Shown in pieces: positions 36,699 through 49,511 of a stretch of 64,000 bases of DNA. The first letter of the stretch is position 1, and every line of letters starts with the position of its first letter. The notes below the pieces were generated by a model. That model saw only the letters and a list, made by a program, of their open reading frames with translations. It made no database searches and had not been told where the DNA came from. Both the position numbers and the translations under genes were made by a program. The DNA comes from Cryptomeria japonica (Eukaryota; Streptophyta; Pinopsida; Cupressales; Cupressaceae), in the NCBI RefSeq assembly GCF_030272615.1, contig NC_081406.1, positions 258,839,386-258,903,385 on the forward strand, given 5' to 3'.

Positions 36699-37503
36699 TT
36701 CTCCCACTTGTTGTGTGCATTACATAAGGTTCAACCTATGAAATGAATCATCCAAGATCCATGAAACCACATAAATCTCCAGCATAATTTTGTGCTTTGT
36801 CAAGATAGTTGTAGTAACATCTAGGATGTCCACCATCTCAAGCAAGAACTCCTCTCATCCTCTAACATGTAACCTATTGGCAAGGAAAAGAGTAGATAGA
36901 CATAGTTTCAAAGAACATGTTTCATCTTTCTACATCAACCCCACAGAGTCTAGAACTTGGAAGATAGCATATAGACTACAACTACTATGTATGGATCATG
37001 TCCTATCCCCTACGTATAAATAGACTGTAATTTGTAATCACCAACTGTAGATGTGTATAGGAGATATATGTAGATGTATAGAAAGAGATTGAATATGAGA
37101 AAGGAATATATATGGTATGAATGTATAGAAGGAGATAAGGATTTATAAGGATTTATATGATGTATTGAATGAATATAAATAGTACAAATACTTTTGGGTA
37201 CTAATATGATGTGTTATCTATGTTCTTGATATTCTATTAAATAGATAATCTCATGTCCGAATCTAATTTCTTGTTCCATTAGTAGGACTGAGTCTGAGGT
37301 ATAAACTACAACACTACATCATTTAGAGGTTCATGATTATCCCCTAGGCTCTTGAAGCTCAAGACCCCTTTAGGCTAGTTAGATAATGGAATCAACAAAT
37401 GATTGGGTTGGTGATCCATTAGATACTATAAGAATAAGGTCATAATTTCAACAAGCTCTACATCTCTTCATTGCTTTATCTTTTGATCCATAGTCTTTTT
37501 TAG
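36699..37503. other. Intergenic or LTR-like sequence
   Basis: It includes GATGTATAGAAAGAGATT-like repeats around 37060-37130 and TATA-rich words, which could be part of the 5' region of the Copia remnant that follows. No protein motif is seen. Confidence 0.35.
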
Positions 37504-38960
37504 AAGCTTCAAATATTCGTGAGTGGGATGCTTCTATACAAGAAGAGTTCAATTCATTGGAGAAGAATCACACATGGGTCTTGTCCTTCTTTCTAAAGGA
37601 TGTAATCTTGTCCGATACATGTGGATCTATTAGAAAAAAATGCAGCTCAAATGGGTCAATTGACAAACATAAGGCTTGCTTGATTGTGAAAAGATTCTCC
37701 CAAGTTCTAGGGATTGACTACTTTGAGACTTTTGCACTAGTTGCCAAATAAATTCCATTTGACTTATCCTTGATATAGTTAGGATGTTTATTAGCTCGAT
37801 GTGAAGAGTGTCTTTCTTCATGGTGACCTTTAGGAGAAAATCTACATGGAGAAGGCACAAGGGTTTATACAAGATCCTTCACTTGTTTTATGTCTCAAAA
37901 AGTCTTCCTATGACATCATATAGGCTCTTTGAGCTTGCCATGCCAAGACAGACTCCTTCCTTCTAACAATTGAACTCACTTCAAGATTCCATTTTGATCA
38001 AAAGGTATAAATTCTACAATAGGATGACACTCTCAAATGTTTAGTTCTTCATGTTGATGAATTATTGATCACAAGGAGTCATGCATCCACCATCAAGGCA
38101 GTGAAAATTAATTTACATGATATATTTATGATGTCAAACTTGGGTATTTTATATTACTTCTTGGGGATTGAGATCAAATATTCTCTTGAGATGCTCTCCA
38201 AATTTTGTATAGATAATTCTAAGCATGCACCGACTCCATTTCTTTCTGGATTCAAACTTGAGACTAAGTTTACTTCATCCTTGGTTGATGGCACTTTATA
38301 CTGACAACTTATTGGGGGTCTCATCTACTTGATTCATATGAGACCCAACATTTAATATGTTATGGGCATGGTCTCTTGATTCATGTATGAGCCAAGTGAT
38401 TTTAATTGGAAAGCAGCTAAGTGAATCCTCCATTATATTCAGGCTAATCACAATAATGGGATTTAGTATGCAACAAGTGTGGATATTGAATTGGTGAGAC
38501 ATATAGATTTAAATGTGGTAAGCGACTCTCAAGATCACAAGTTTAGTTCAAGGTATTACTTTTCACTCGGTTATAATCCAATTTGTTGATTGAGAAAGAA
38601 GCAGTCTACTAATGCTCTTACATCTATAAAGATCGAGTATCGAGGGGCGATTAATGCCACCACTAAGGCTATTTGGATTTAGAATATTCTTATTGATTTT
38701 AACATTCCTTTTAAAAATCCTACAATCATATTTTGTGATAATCAAAGTGTAATATTGATCTCAAGGAATTTGGTTCATTAAACCAGAAGATGAAACACAT
38801 TGAGATACACATGCACTACATTTGAGGGGTAATTTAAGAAGTCATCATCGTTCTTAAGTATTATCCTATATATAATAAAATTATGAATGTCTTCACTAAA
38901 CCCTTCACAGAAAACATGTTCTTTTGAGAAATTTGTTAGGGGTGAGATAGGTGTCTATTC
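37504..38960 (+). pseudogene. Old Copia remnant: reverse transcriptase and RNase H
   Basis: Starting near 37504, the translation shows the Copia RT entry segment (EWDASIQEEFNSLEKNHTW) and then KACLIVKRFSQVLGIDYFET. Further on come ILYYFLGIEIKYS, the TPFLSGFKLETK region, an RNase H stretch with ALTSIKIEYRGAI and TIIFCDNQSVILIS. Stops and frame changes are frequent, and the central RT catalytic segment is not clearly preserved. It is followed by a polypurine tract (about 39117-39127) and the LTR at 39129, so this is the 3' half of a dead element whose 5' half is lost or unrecognisable. Confidence 0.8.
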
Positions 38961-39128
38961 CAAGAGGGGCTTCTTATTCCATTTTTTTCTCTATATTTTT
39001 AGGGGGCGATTCTTTTTATAGGTGGCTTCTTCATTTGAGGGGCATCTCTTTGTACATGATTACCTCATCAAGCTTCATTTGTTAGACCCATCTTTTCACC
39101 CTCCTAAGGTATGCTCAAGGGGGGTGTT

Positions 39129-39574
39129 TGTTAGGAAAATGGTGTCTCAACCTTGCATTTACATAAGGTTACTATGTATAGTAAGTTGTCATGTGAGCAA
39201 AAATTAGTCCAAAATTTTCTCCAAATCTTCATACTAGCTAGATAAGCATGTTGGTAAATTTTCATTGTAAGATCATGTCTAGATTTGAAGATATCGATTT
39301 TTTTGTTTTTGAAACTTGTAAACGAAAGTTTTGGAGTTAATTTTGAGGGCCTTAGAGGCTCCAAAATATCTTGAAAGTGTTCATATCAAGTTATAGCTTG
39401 ATAAAGAAGGTTGCAATCTTTCCAATTCTTCAAATAGTTTGTCAATTGGACACTCGATTCAAAAGTTATGGCCTCTAAAAGTTGGGTCTCTTGAAACAGG
39501 AAATATAAAAAATGTGTTGGACACATAAATGAGTCATAAAAGGGATCTACAAGTGTTGTTGTGAACATTGTCAC
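39129..39574 (+). mobile_element. 3' LTR of the old Copia element, first part
   Basis: The LTR starts TGTTAGGAAAATGG right after the purine tract ending GGGGTGT. The younger Copia element at 39575 interrupts it, and it resumes at 46332. Confidence 0.7.
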
Positions 39575-40664
39575 TGTTGGTATTATAGATATGTTGCATT
39601 AGTTTTGTCATTGATGTCAACACTTATCCTTTTGGAGATCTATGGTTATGCTGAACCGACACATTGTGTTCATCGGCAAGTTTGGTGACTTATGCACACT
39701 CACCGGTATATTGTTCACCGACGGGTTATATGGTTCACTGGCACTGATGATGACTTGTTATCATCTGAAGATCACTTGATTATGTCGAAGACATGGTTTG
39801 GGTACTTGGTTTTTGTGTTTTGGTTATTGGTCTAATCGGGTTGACATATTTGTTGTTACTGGCAAATTGGTCTAGGTTATGGACCGGTATGCATTATCTA
39901 TTCCAGATCAACACAACACGTTATGGAGATGATTTATTGATTGGATATTATTGTAAATGTATTGATCCGACATGATAGATCGCATCAAGACTTATCTGTA
40001 ATTGATTTAAATTATAATATTCTTAGTAAGCCAACCTACACATTTGGTCTTAGGTTTTGTATATATGTAAGATCTCATTTGTGAGATGACATAGAGCAAT
40101 GCATAGTATGTAAGGTTATGGTATTGTAACATGGTATGTGTGAATATTGAAGATCATATGAGTAAACCATAGAGAAGGCTCAAGGAAGGTTTGAAGGTGT
40201 TTATCAAAGCTTAACCGGTACTGAATCCAACATTGGAGATGCTATTTTGAGTAGTACATTATTCTAGGATTTAACCATCGTACTATAGTCATTGCAACTC
40301 CCATTTGAACAATGTGCTCTAGGCGGTTGGTCTTTCTGCATGTGCAGACCCCATTTGTATACACATACTATCTGGGGTAGTATTATCAGATTGTGGGTAA
40401 GGTTTCCCACTGTGGTTTTTCCCCTTACAAGTTTCCATGTTAAAATATCTGTGTTATGGGTTGTGGATGTTGTTTCTCTTTTTGTTTTATGCATTAAGTT
40501 TCACTGATATTAATATTAACTGCTAATTTGTTAACCGACATTAAGTTTGGTTTACTGGTATTAAGTATCAAGTTTGATTAGGTTATAATTGGGTTGAAAT
40601 TCATTTCCAACTGATTCACCCCCCCCACCCCCCCCCCTCTTAGTTGCCCTTCTGGTTCCTAGCA
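39575..40664 (+). repeat. Copia 5' LTR
   Basis: About 1090 bp. It contains a C-rich run near 40619-40637 just before its end, and it is slightly longer than the 3' LTR (1078 bp). Confidence 0.93.
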
Positions 40665-40666
40665 AT

Positions 40667-40678
40667 TGGTATCAGAGC
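40667..40678 (+). other. Copia primer-binding site
   Basis: TGGTATCAGAGC, complementary to the 3' end of initiator methionine tRNA, starts two bases after the 5' LTR. This is the standard site of plant Copia elements. Confidence 0.95.
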
Positions 40679-40721
40679 TAAGTCATCTTTTTGCAGAAGT
40701 CTAACAACTTGAGGAGATCCT

Positions 40722-43700
40722 ATGGCAACAAACTTTTTCAGGAAGGACAGTCCGAAACTTGATGGAACTAACTATGGCATATGGAAGATCAAAATGGAGA
40801 CACATCTGAATTGCATTGGAAGAGACATATGGGAAGTTACAAAGAATGGCTATGTTGGTCCTACTACGAATCAACCTAATCCACCAACATTGGGTAAGAA
40901 TCAAGAAAATGATTGCAAAGCAAGAGAAGCACTTTTGAGTGCATTATCAAACCGATATATTGCTAAAGCTATTTGGGATAAATTGGAGACATTGAATGAA
41001 GAAAATACCACTATCAAAATTGCAAAACTGGAAAGTTTCCGGGTCACGTATGAAATTTTGAAAATGGAAGAAGATGAAAGAATTTCGGCTTTTATGGAAA
41101 GAGTTAATGAAATTGTTTTAGGAATACAATGTTGTGGAGGATCCTTAAGTGAAGATGAAATTGTTTCTAAAGTTTTAAGAGCTTTGCCACCGACATACAA
41201 AATGAAAGTAACTGCTATTAATGAGTTGAGAACAATGCCTAATACATCAGTATCTAGAGATACCTTGGTTGGAAAACTTTCAGGATTTGAGCTTGAGGAA
41301 TTTGGTCTTGTTGCTACAATTAAGATAGATTTAGCCTTCAAAGCATCATCACCATTTGAGAAATCTGATTGGAAAGCACTTTATGCAAAAGAACTTGAAG
41401 ATATTAGGAGGGAAAATGAAGAACTGGAAGAATTTGAAGCACTATTTGCAAGGAAAATGCCTAAAGATCCAATTGGAAGTAAGTATGAAGGTAAAGCACC
41501 GTTTAAATGTTTTCATTGCAATAAAGTTGGTCATATAGCATCTAGATGTCCTGATAGACATGCAAGATTGAGAGAAGAAGCTAAAAGGACATATAAGACT
41601 AACCCTAAATATCAGAGATACAGATTTAAGAAGAAAATAGATAAATCTTGTTACTATGCTGATGAAGGAGTTACAGATGATTTTGATGAAGACCCGACAG
41701 ACAATGGATGGGAATTTGTTGCAATAAAAGAAGATCAACCGACACCTACTATTCCACCGGTAGAGCAGGCCCTAGCAACTAAAATTGAGGAAAAAGATGA
41801 ATGGATTATAGATTCTGGATGTTCACATCATATGGCTAGTGATAAAAGTAAATTCTTATCTTTCCAGGAATACAATGGAGGTCTAGTAAGATTTGGCGAT
41901 GATAAAGATTGTTTAATCAAAGGAAAAGGCACTATATCCTTGGATGGTAAGCACAATACTGACAATGTTTATTATGTTGAAGGTTTGAAGCATAATCTTT
42001 TGAGTGTTGGTCAATTAGTTGAAAAGGGATTTCAGTTACAATTCAAGAATGGAAAATGCAAAATCATGAATAGAACTGGATTGGAGATTGCAAGCGGTAA
42101 TCAGACTAAAGGTAATATCTTTCATTTGAATAACAGTGATAAGACATGCTTGATTGCACATATTGATGAAAGTTGGTTATGGCATAAGAGACCTTATCGT
42201 GTGAATTTTGATTGCATTGTAAAGATCAGTTCAACTAAGGCAGTAAGGGATTTACCTAAATTATAAAACCTCATAATCCAGTATGTAAGGAATGTCAAAT
42301 GGGAAAGCAAGTTAGAACAACCTTTAAGAGCATTTCTGAGAAATCCAATAATGTTCTTGATTTAATTCATATTGACTTGTGTGGTTCGGCAAGAACAAGA
42401 AGTCTACATGGAGATAGATACTTTATGCTAATTATTGATGATTATTATATAATGTGTTGGGTTACTTTTCTTAGGGAGAAATCATAAGCTTTTGGAAAAT
42501 TAAAATTATTCAAGGCAATGGTAGAGAATGAAACCGATAAGAAAATCAAATGTTTGAGATCAGATCAAGGAGGGGAATTTACATCTAAGGAGTTTAATAC
42601 ATTATGTGAAGTGAATGGAATCAAAAGACAACTATCAACACCTCAGACACCTCAGCATAATGGAATTGTGGAAAGGAAGAACATAACTATTATGGATGCA
42701 ACTAGAAGCATGATATTGGAAGCAAATCTACCTCATGTGTACTAGAGAGAAGCAGTGAATACAATGGTTTACACTTTCAACAGAGTTAACATCAAAGGTG
42801 AAACCAGTAAGACCCCTTATGAACTATGGTTTGGTAATACTCCTACTCTTAAATATTTCAGAATATTTGGAAGCAAATGTTATATTAGGAGAGATGAGTA
42901 TGTTGGTAAATTTGATCCTAGAAGTGATGAAGGAATATTTCTTGGTTATTCATCTAAGAGCAAGACATATAGATGTTTTAATAAAAGATTGCAGAAGATC
43001 ATTGAGAGTGCTAATGTGAAGATAGATGAACACTTTAGAGGAAATTCAAGGTCTATAGATTCTGAACCGATAGTTGAGATGATCATAAATGAACCAATAC
43101 AGAGTGCACCGGTACAAAATGTAGATCCAGTCACACCGACATCATCAGGGAATTCCACAGTGACTGAAGAACAACATCATGTAAATAAACCCAGGTATGT
43201 AAGACTGAATCACTCTGAAAGTTAGATAATTGGGAATAAGTATCAAGGTGTTATGACAAGAGGAAAACTGGCAAATGAAGAGGTATGCTTAATTTCTCAA
43301 ATTGAACCAGCATCTGTTATTGAAGCATGTCAAGATGAACATTGGATAAAAGCAATGGAAGATGAATTAGAACAAATTGAAAAGAACAATACATGGACAT
43401 TAGTTCCCCGGCCTAAAGACAAAAATGTAATTGGAACTAAATGGGTATTTAGAAATAAACTTAATGAAGATGGTAAGGTAATCAGGAACAAAGCAAGATT
43501 AGTGTGTAAAGGCTATTCACAGCAAGAGGGAATTGATTACAATGAAACCTTTGCACCAGTAGCTAGAACTGAGGCAGTTAGATTATTTCTTGCATTTGCA
43601 ACACATAAGAACTATAAAGTAGATCAGATGGATGTAAAATATGCATTTCTGAATGGTGATCTTGAAGAGGAAGTTTACATTGAACAGCCTGATGGATTTT

Positions 43701-44830
43701 CACTAACAAATGATAAAGATATGGTTTGCAGATTAAGGAAAGCTTTGTATGGATTGAAGCAAGCTCCTAGAGCTTGGTATGCTAGATTGGACAAATACCT
43801 TTTGAAGCTTGGTTACACTAAAGGTAATGCTAACAACAACTTGTATATCAAAGTGACTAATGATGACATCTTGGTTATTGAAGTTTTTGTTGTTGATATC
43901 ATTTTTGGAGGAGAAGATGGATTCTGTAAAGAATTTGCTAATAAGATGCAGGAAGAATTTGAAATGTCTATGATTGGGGAGATAAAATTCTTTTTAGGAT
44001 TGCAGATTTCACAGACTGATAAATGTATATTCATATGCCAAACAAAATACTTGAAGGAACTATTGAAGAAATTTGGTATGGAAAACTCTAAACCGGTAAG
44101 TACTCCTATGACTACAACTGATAAATTGACATTGAAGGATGATTCAGCTCATGTTAATCCGACAAGATACAAATATATGATTGGAGGTTTATTGTATTTG
44201 AATCAAACAAGACCTGATATAATGAATGCAGTATGTATTGTTTCAAGATTTCAGAGTAATCCTAAAGAAAATCATGAATCAGTAGTAAAAAGGATTTTCC
44301 AGTATCTACAAGGCACAACAAATCTTGGTTTATGGTATCCTAAAGATGAAAATTTTGATTTATGTGCATACATCGATGCAAATCGGGCAGGAGATGTAGA
44401 TGACAGAAAGAGTACCATTGACGGAGCATTCTTTCTTGGTAGCAGATTGATCTCATAGTTAAGCAAGAAACAGAGTTGTACATCACTATCAACAACAAAA
44501 TCAGAATATGTTGTAGCAGCAACTAATTGTACTCAGGTGTTATGGATTAAGAAAATGTTGAAGGACATAAAGGTAAAATGCAAATAACCTATAATCATCT
44601 ATTGTGATAATTCAACAACAATTGATATATCAAAGAATCTGGTATTTCACTCTAAGACTAAACATGTTTCTATCAATTTTTTTTTTTGAAAGAGAATATT
44701 GAAACAAATGAAGTGAAATTGGTTTATGTGAATACTAAAGAGCAGATTGCAGATATCTTTACTAAGCTTTTGCCTAAGGAAACCTTTGAATATCTCAGAG
44801 AGAAGCTTGGGGTAATACCCTCACCAGTAG
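40722..44830 (+). pseudogene. Copia gag-pol, broken
   Basis: The frame from ATG 40722 to 42266 holds Gag (LDGTNYGIWKIKMETHL near its start), the zinc knuckle CFHCNKVGHIASRC, the protease site WIIDSGCSHHMASD and the pre-integrase WLWHKR segment. A one-base frameshift near 42260 leads into integrase, whose HIDLCG, DQGGEFTSKEFN and TPQHNGIVERKN segments are legible despite stops at 42486 and 42743. RT lies in the frame from 43253 to 44458, with [20 protein letters not shown] and [12 protein letters not shown]. Its active site, normally Y-V-D-D, reads FVVD at 43886-43897, losing the first aspartate. RNase H (SEYVVAATNCTQ, IIIYCDNSTTIDIS) follows after a TAG. It cannot be active. Confidence 0.95.
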
Positions 44831-45027
44831 AGACTTAGACAATTGAAGATTGGCATCAAACCGACAGAAACTAATAGAGAAATCCTTTTTCCGGCTTTGA
44901 TGGAGGAGAGCTACTTCTCAGGGGGAGTAGCTGGTTACAGTAATTGGTTATATTAGTTGGTCGTATGTTCTGGTATTTTTATTGCTTTGGCATTTGATGT
45001 CAAAGGGGGAGAGATATCTATGGAAAA

Positions 45028-45130
45028 ACATTATCCTTGGGAGAGAGATTATTCTTTTGGAGACATTATCCTTAGGGGAAAGATTATTCTTTTGGAAACA
45101 TTATTCATTGGGAGAGAGATATACATTTGT
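45028..45130 (+). repeat. Three ~35-bp tandem units in the Copia 3' noncoding region
   Basis: A unit starting ACATTATCCTTGGG occurs three times in a row. It follows an extra purine tract (AAAGGGGGAGAGAT, 45002-45015) that resembles the true polypurine tract at 45237. A local duplication of the tract region is likely. Confidence 0.75.
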
Positions 45131-45236
45131 ATTTTGATTTCTGGTATTGACCTATTTTGGAGATTGTTGGTTTTTGGTTTTTGGCATTTTGTCTTGGCAC
45201 TTAGATGTTTTTTCATCTAGTGTTGTCATCAATGCC

Positions 45237-45248
45237 AAAGGGGGAGAT
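45237..45248 (+). other. Copia polypurine tract
   Basis: AAAGGGGGAGAT directly before the 3' LTR start at 45249. Confidence 0.93.
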
Positions 45249-46326
45249 TGTTGGTATTATGGATGTGTTGCATTAGTTTTGTCATTAATGTCAACACTTA
45301 TCCTTCTGGAGATCTATGGTTATGCTAAATCGACACTTTGTGTTCACTGACAAGTTCAGTGACTTATGCATAGTCACCGGTATATTGTTCACCGACAGGT
45401 TATATGGCTCACCGGCACTGATGATGACTTGTTATCATCTGGAGATCACTTGATTATGTCGAAGACATGGTTTGGGTACTTGGTTTTGGTGTTTTGGTTA
45501 TTGATCTAATTGGGTTGACATATTTGTTGTTACCAACAAATTGGTCTAGGTTATGGACCGGTATGCGTTATCTATTCCAGATCAACACAACACATTATGA
45601 ATATGATTTATTGATTGGATATTGTTGTAAATGTATTGAGCCGACATGGTACATCGCATCAATAATTATTTGTAATTGATTTAAATTGTAATATTCTTAG
45701 TAAGTTGACCTACATATTTGGTCTTAGGTTTTGTATATATGTAAGATCTCATTTGTGAGATGACATAGAACAATGCATGGTATGTAAGGTTATGGTATTG
45801 TAACATGGTATGTGCGTATATTGAAGATCATATGAGCAGACCATAGAGAAGGTTCAAGGAAGGTTTGAAGGTGTTTATCAAAGCTTAACCGGTACTGAAT
45901 CCAGCATTGGAGATGCTATTTTGAGAAGTGCATTATTCTAGGATTTAACCATCCTACTTTAGTCATTGCGACTCCTATTTGAGCAGTGTGCTCTAGGTGG
46001 TTGGCCTTTCTGCATGTGCAGACCCCATTTGTATACATATACTATCTGTAGTAGTATCATCTGATTGTGGGTAAGGTTTCCCACTGTGGTTTTTCCCCTT
46101 ATAGGGTTTCCACGTTAAAATCTTTGTGTTATGTGTTGTGGATGTTGTTTCTCTTTCTGTTTTATGCATTAAGTTTCACTGGTATTAATATTAACTACTA
46201 ATCTGTTAACTTACATTAAGTTTGGTTTACTGGTATTAAGTTTCAAGTTTGATTAAGTTATAATTGGGTTGAAATTCATTGACAACTGATTCACCCCCCT
46301 CTCAGTTGCCCTTCCGGTTCCTAACA
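45249..46326 (+). repeat. Copia 3' LTR
   Basis: 1078 bp, matching the 5' LTR along its length with scattered, mostly transition differences. It is followed by the GTCAC target copy. Confidence 0.93.
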
Positions 46327-46331
46327 GTCAC

Positions 46332-46800
46332 ATCATAAGGAATATTGGATTGGAGATAAGTTGGATGTCACTTTTTGGGTGGTTATAGCTCATGGTTTTG
46401 TAATATCGTTTGATGATTTCATGTATTGCATGCCCTATATATTAGGTGTGTGAGATGGAGGTTGTGTGTAAGAGTTTTATATCTATTGAGTAACCTTGGA
46501 TCTTTGGTTGGTGATACTTTGGTGAGAAGCTTGATTTACAAGTATATTGTATCATGTTAATTAACTTTTTAATAATATATTGGATAGCTTTTGGAGTGTG
46601 GGGTTTTTCTGTTATAAGGGTTTTCCACATGATATATCTTGTGTTTATTGTTATTATATTTGCATGTTGCATATATCCTTTTGTATGTATTTCTTATTCT
46701 ATAACAATTTATAGTTTGTAAGAAAATTTGCATTGTCTCCCCCACTAGATTAGTGTTAGGAAGTGTTTTCCGAGCACTAGCTTCCTTTCAATGTTAGTGT
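46332..46800 (+). mobile_element. 3' LTR of the old Copia element, second part
   Basis: The LTR begun at 39129 continues after the younger insertion, with TGGGGTTTTTCTGTTATAAG and CCACATGATATATC, the usual inner LTR wording. The end near 46740-46795 (AGATTAGTGTTAGGAAGTG, later CTTCCTTTCAAT) resembles 60830-60890. The right boundary is approximate. Confidence 0.6.
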
Positions 46801-47430
46801 AGGTTTTTTTATTTTTCTTATATTAGGGGATATTTATTTTTTCATACAAATACTATCTAAGCTTTATTAGGTTAATATACAGTTAATATGACTGCAAATG
46901 GTGGAATCCATTAGCTACACATCCCACTCTCTTACACACATAGTTAGCTAAGTTAGACACCCTCTTTTGAATTCATGTGCCACCTCTCATAACCATTTAC
47001 TTGTCTTTACTTGAGGAGGTTATACCACATTTTTTGGTATTTACTAGTCAATTGAGTAAAACGTCCTCCCTATTATGGGTAGTTTGAGTTAATGAACCTC
47101 TTGGATGTAAATGCCCATATTTTGCTATATAGACAACACTCTCCTCTCACCTAAACTAGGTCAATGCTAGTTCAATGAGTAAAGAGAGTCTTGTCCAAAT
47201 TCTTGTACATATATCTGTTTTTTCTCTCTTTCAAGGCAATCTCTCAGTTTTCTATTTTGATCTTTGATAATCTATCAATTTTAGTTGCATGTGATCTATG
47301 ATTGAAATTAGATCTTGGCTTGATTCTCGCTTCTTGCAAAGTTTAATGGGTTTGAAGGTCTATGCTTTTTGTCAAAAGGCTTTGATTTGATACTCATTTT
47401 ATCTTGATGTATGCACCTGCATATAATTCA
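46801..47430. other. Repeat-derived sequence without genes
   Basis: LTR- or leader-like wording is present (for example the CTAAACTAGGTCAATG region near 47150, and a TTCTCTCTTTCAAGGCAATC stretch), but no primer-binding site or domain can be named. Confidence 0.35.
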
Positions 47431-48173
47431 CAATAGTTCCTGAGTTCATCTAATAAAGAGATCTATACATTCGAGACCAAAATATAGTCTTTAATTCTAA
47501 TGGTCATGCAATCTAGGTACCTAAGCATGCTCTTACCACAAAGATCTATTTACCTCATGATAAGACTATGTTATAGCAGCAACATGTGTCATATTAGTGA
47601 GAAAAGTTTAAAAGCATAAAAAAATCTTGCAAGACATTGATTATTCTCTTGGGTTTGATTTTTGTAATATTGTATTTACAAAAGATTGATTTATTTTATT
47701 GTAGTTATCATAAATCTCTTAGGTGATTGGAACTTATTTTTCTAATATATTTAGTCTTGTACATATTCCATGTCAAAATATTTGTATTATGTATCTTTTT
47801 TATGATTATTATAGGAGACAGTAAGTATATTTTCTCAAAAGTAAATATTAGGTTTTTAGTCAGTTTATCTGGCTCTCTTAGAAAAGCAAAATAAAAAATA
47901 TATTAAGTTTTTGAAGATTGATAATGATGATAAGTATACTTAATGAAAATTTTGATAAATTTTATAAGGAGAAAAGTATATAAATACATAAGATGTAACC
48001 CCATACACCACTCGATAAAATGGAATTGTAGAATGCAAGAACAAGATGTTGATGGATGACTAACTCCTACTAAGTGCAATAGGTTGATGCAAAAAACTCA
48101 ATTCATGCAACTCAATGGACCAACACATCCTTTATCAAGTAACCTATTGTCTCATAAAGGTTCTGTAAAGCGG
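47431..48173 (+). pseudogene. Copia integrase fragment, tandem unit 1
   Basis: This is the first of three tandem copies (the others are in 56126-57790 and 57791-58680). All share the DNA stretch TAATGGTCATGCA, the TCTCTTGGGTTTGATTTTTG segment and the ATGTAACCCCATACACC segment. Translated piecewise, the units read as the end of a Copia pre-integrase domain and the integrase core. Unit 3 is clearest, with LNFSLGFDFCKHCI and WVYFLKSRYEVFIQFL. Stops are dense. Element 2 splits this unit from its continuation, which resumes at 56121 with the duplicated GGTTC. Confidence 0.7.
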
Positions 48174-49494
48174 AAAATGATCGAACCCTAGTTGCTCTCC
48201 CCTCTTCCAACTCGAAGGAGAGAGAAGGGAGGTCACTAGGGTTGATGGTTTTCACTTAGGGGAGACTTTACATTCAAAAGAGGGGTTGAAACCCACAAGA
48301 TCCAATCCCACACAATGCAAGATTGGATTCTAAATGAGTTTCAAGGGTTAAGACAGCAAGACTACCCTCTTTTGTAAAGAATGTTGATAGAAGAATTAAG
48401 CTAGGAATGCATAGAAAGTGAGAAAGATTCACTTATAAATTGAGATAGGGATATAGGATGAAGCTGCGGACCTGGAATTAGCAGTAAAATGTCGATACGG
48501 CACTGTCCTGCAAATTTGAGCAAAAGTTGACAGGATGATGGCACCCGGCGTGCACACGGTCCTCCGAAAAATCCGCAAAATGAAGGGGGATCTGTTCGTC
48601 TCTACACAAGGATTCTAGATCTTCAATTTCAGTCGTGTACCTACAACCTACACACAGAAAAGCGAAGACGATTGGGGGGTTAGGGATTAGGGGTTTGCCT
48701 TTAGGTCAAACCCCGGTTTTGGAATTAACCAAGAAATGAGAAATGTTGTAAATGTAAATGTCTGTAATGTAAAACAAGTACTAATACCTTGTTGTAAGGA
48801 TGTTTGTATCCTTATGTGCGAAGGTATAGATGTTGTTGTTTGTTGTATGTTGTAGTAGTATGTAGTAAGTGATCTCTTCTTCAATGGTTGAATCCTTGTC
48901 TTGAATGCAACACTTAGCCTTGAATGGAGACTTAGAATGATCAATTGCTTGAAGGAATGCTTGAATACTTGAATGCTTGAATGTTTTTAGTATCGTTTCC
49001 ACGCTTTTTCCATCCTCCCCAAATGAGAGAGGAAAATATCATTTATATACTTGTCAATTAGGGCTGATAGACTGATTTTTCCGACCTTGGGCCAACCAGG
49101 AAATGTTATTTTCCAAATTGCAAACAAAAAGACCCGAAGCCCCATAGGAGACCGGGCCCAAAATAGGGCCAGGGACCAGGGCGCTGGGCACCATGGTCCT
49201 GGGGGACCAAGGCGCTGGGCGCCCTGGTCCTGGGGGACCAAGGCGCTGGGCGCCCTGGTCCTGGGGGACCAAGGCGCTGGGTGCCCTGGTCCTGAAGGAC
49301 CAGGGCGCTGGGCGCTCTGGTCCCACCTCCCGGGACAGCAGGGTGCAAAGGAGGTTCAGGCCAGGGTGCAAGAAAATGCAGTTTTAGTGTCATAATCAGG
49401 TTTTGGGGTCTCCATTCAGGTTCCGTGTTGCGTCGCCATCGTGAAGACCGAAATGCAGTCGAAATTGCAAGTGTCGCAATTTTAGGACGCTACA
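48174..49494 (-). repeat. Element 2, 3' LTR
   Basis: 1321 bp. On the minus strand it starts TGTAGCGTCC. The TATA box region is at 49042-49049, and a five-unit GC palindrome array lies upstream of it in U3. A segment at about 48534-48570 contains GTGCACACGGTCCTCC, shared with the leader. Confidence 0.94.
49173..49327. repeat. 31-bp GC palindrome minisatellite, five units, in U3 of the 3' LTR
   Basis: Five units of exactly 31 bp. The consensus core pairs GGACCAGGGCGC with GCGCCCTGGTCC around TGG, a 12-bp perfect stem. Units differ at a few bases. The long frames seen across it on both strands (Ala-Pro-Ser-Ala-Leu-Val repeats) are artefacts of the 31-bp period. It lies 168-322 bp into the LTR in the sense direction, upstream of the TATA box. 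Confidence 0.95.
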
Positions 49495-49511
49495 TTTAGC
49501 CCCCACTTTAG
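49495..49511 (-). other. Element 2 polypurine tract
   Basis: On the minus strand AAAGTGGGGGCTAAA lies directly before the 3' LTR. Confidence 0.85.

Larger units (their letters stand above)
39575..46326 (+). mobile_element. Complete Copia retrotransposon, 6.75 kb, defective
   Basis: LTRs at 39575-40664 and 45249-46326 start TGTTGGTATTAT and end ...CCTAGCA or ...CCTAACA. GTCAC flanks the element at 39570-39574 and 46327-46331. The initiator-Met primer-binding site, one gag-pol reading region in the Copia order (integrase before RT) and a polypurine tract are all present. The first 61 bases of the LTRs differ at four positions, all transitions, so it is older than Element 1. Stops, a frameshift and a changed RT active site show it is no longer autonomous. 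Confidence 0.97.

Noticed and set aside
49051-49395. Several overlapping frames of 64-114 codons on both strands of the Element 2 LTR
   Set aside because: All owe their openness to the 31-bp GC repeat; the same pattern appears on both strands and changes with unit number.
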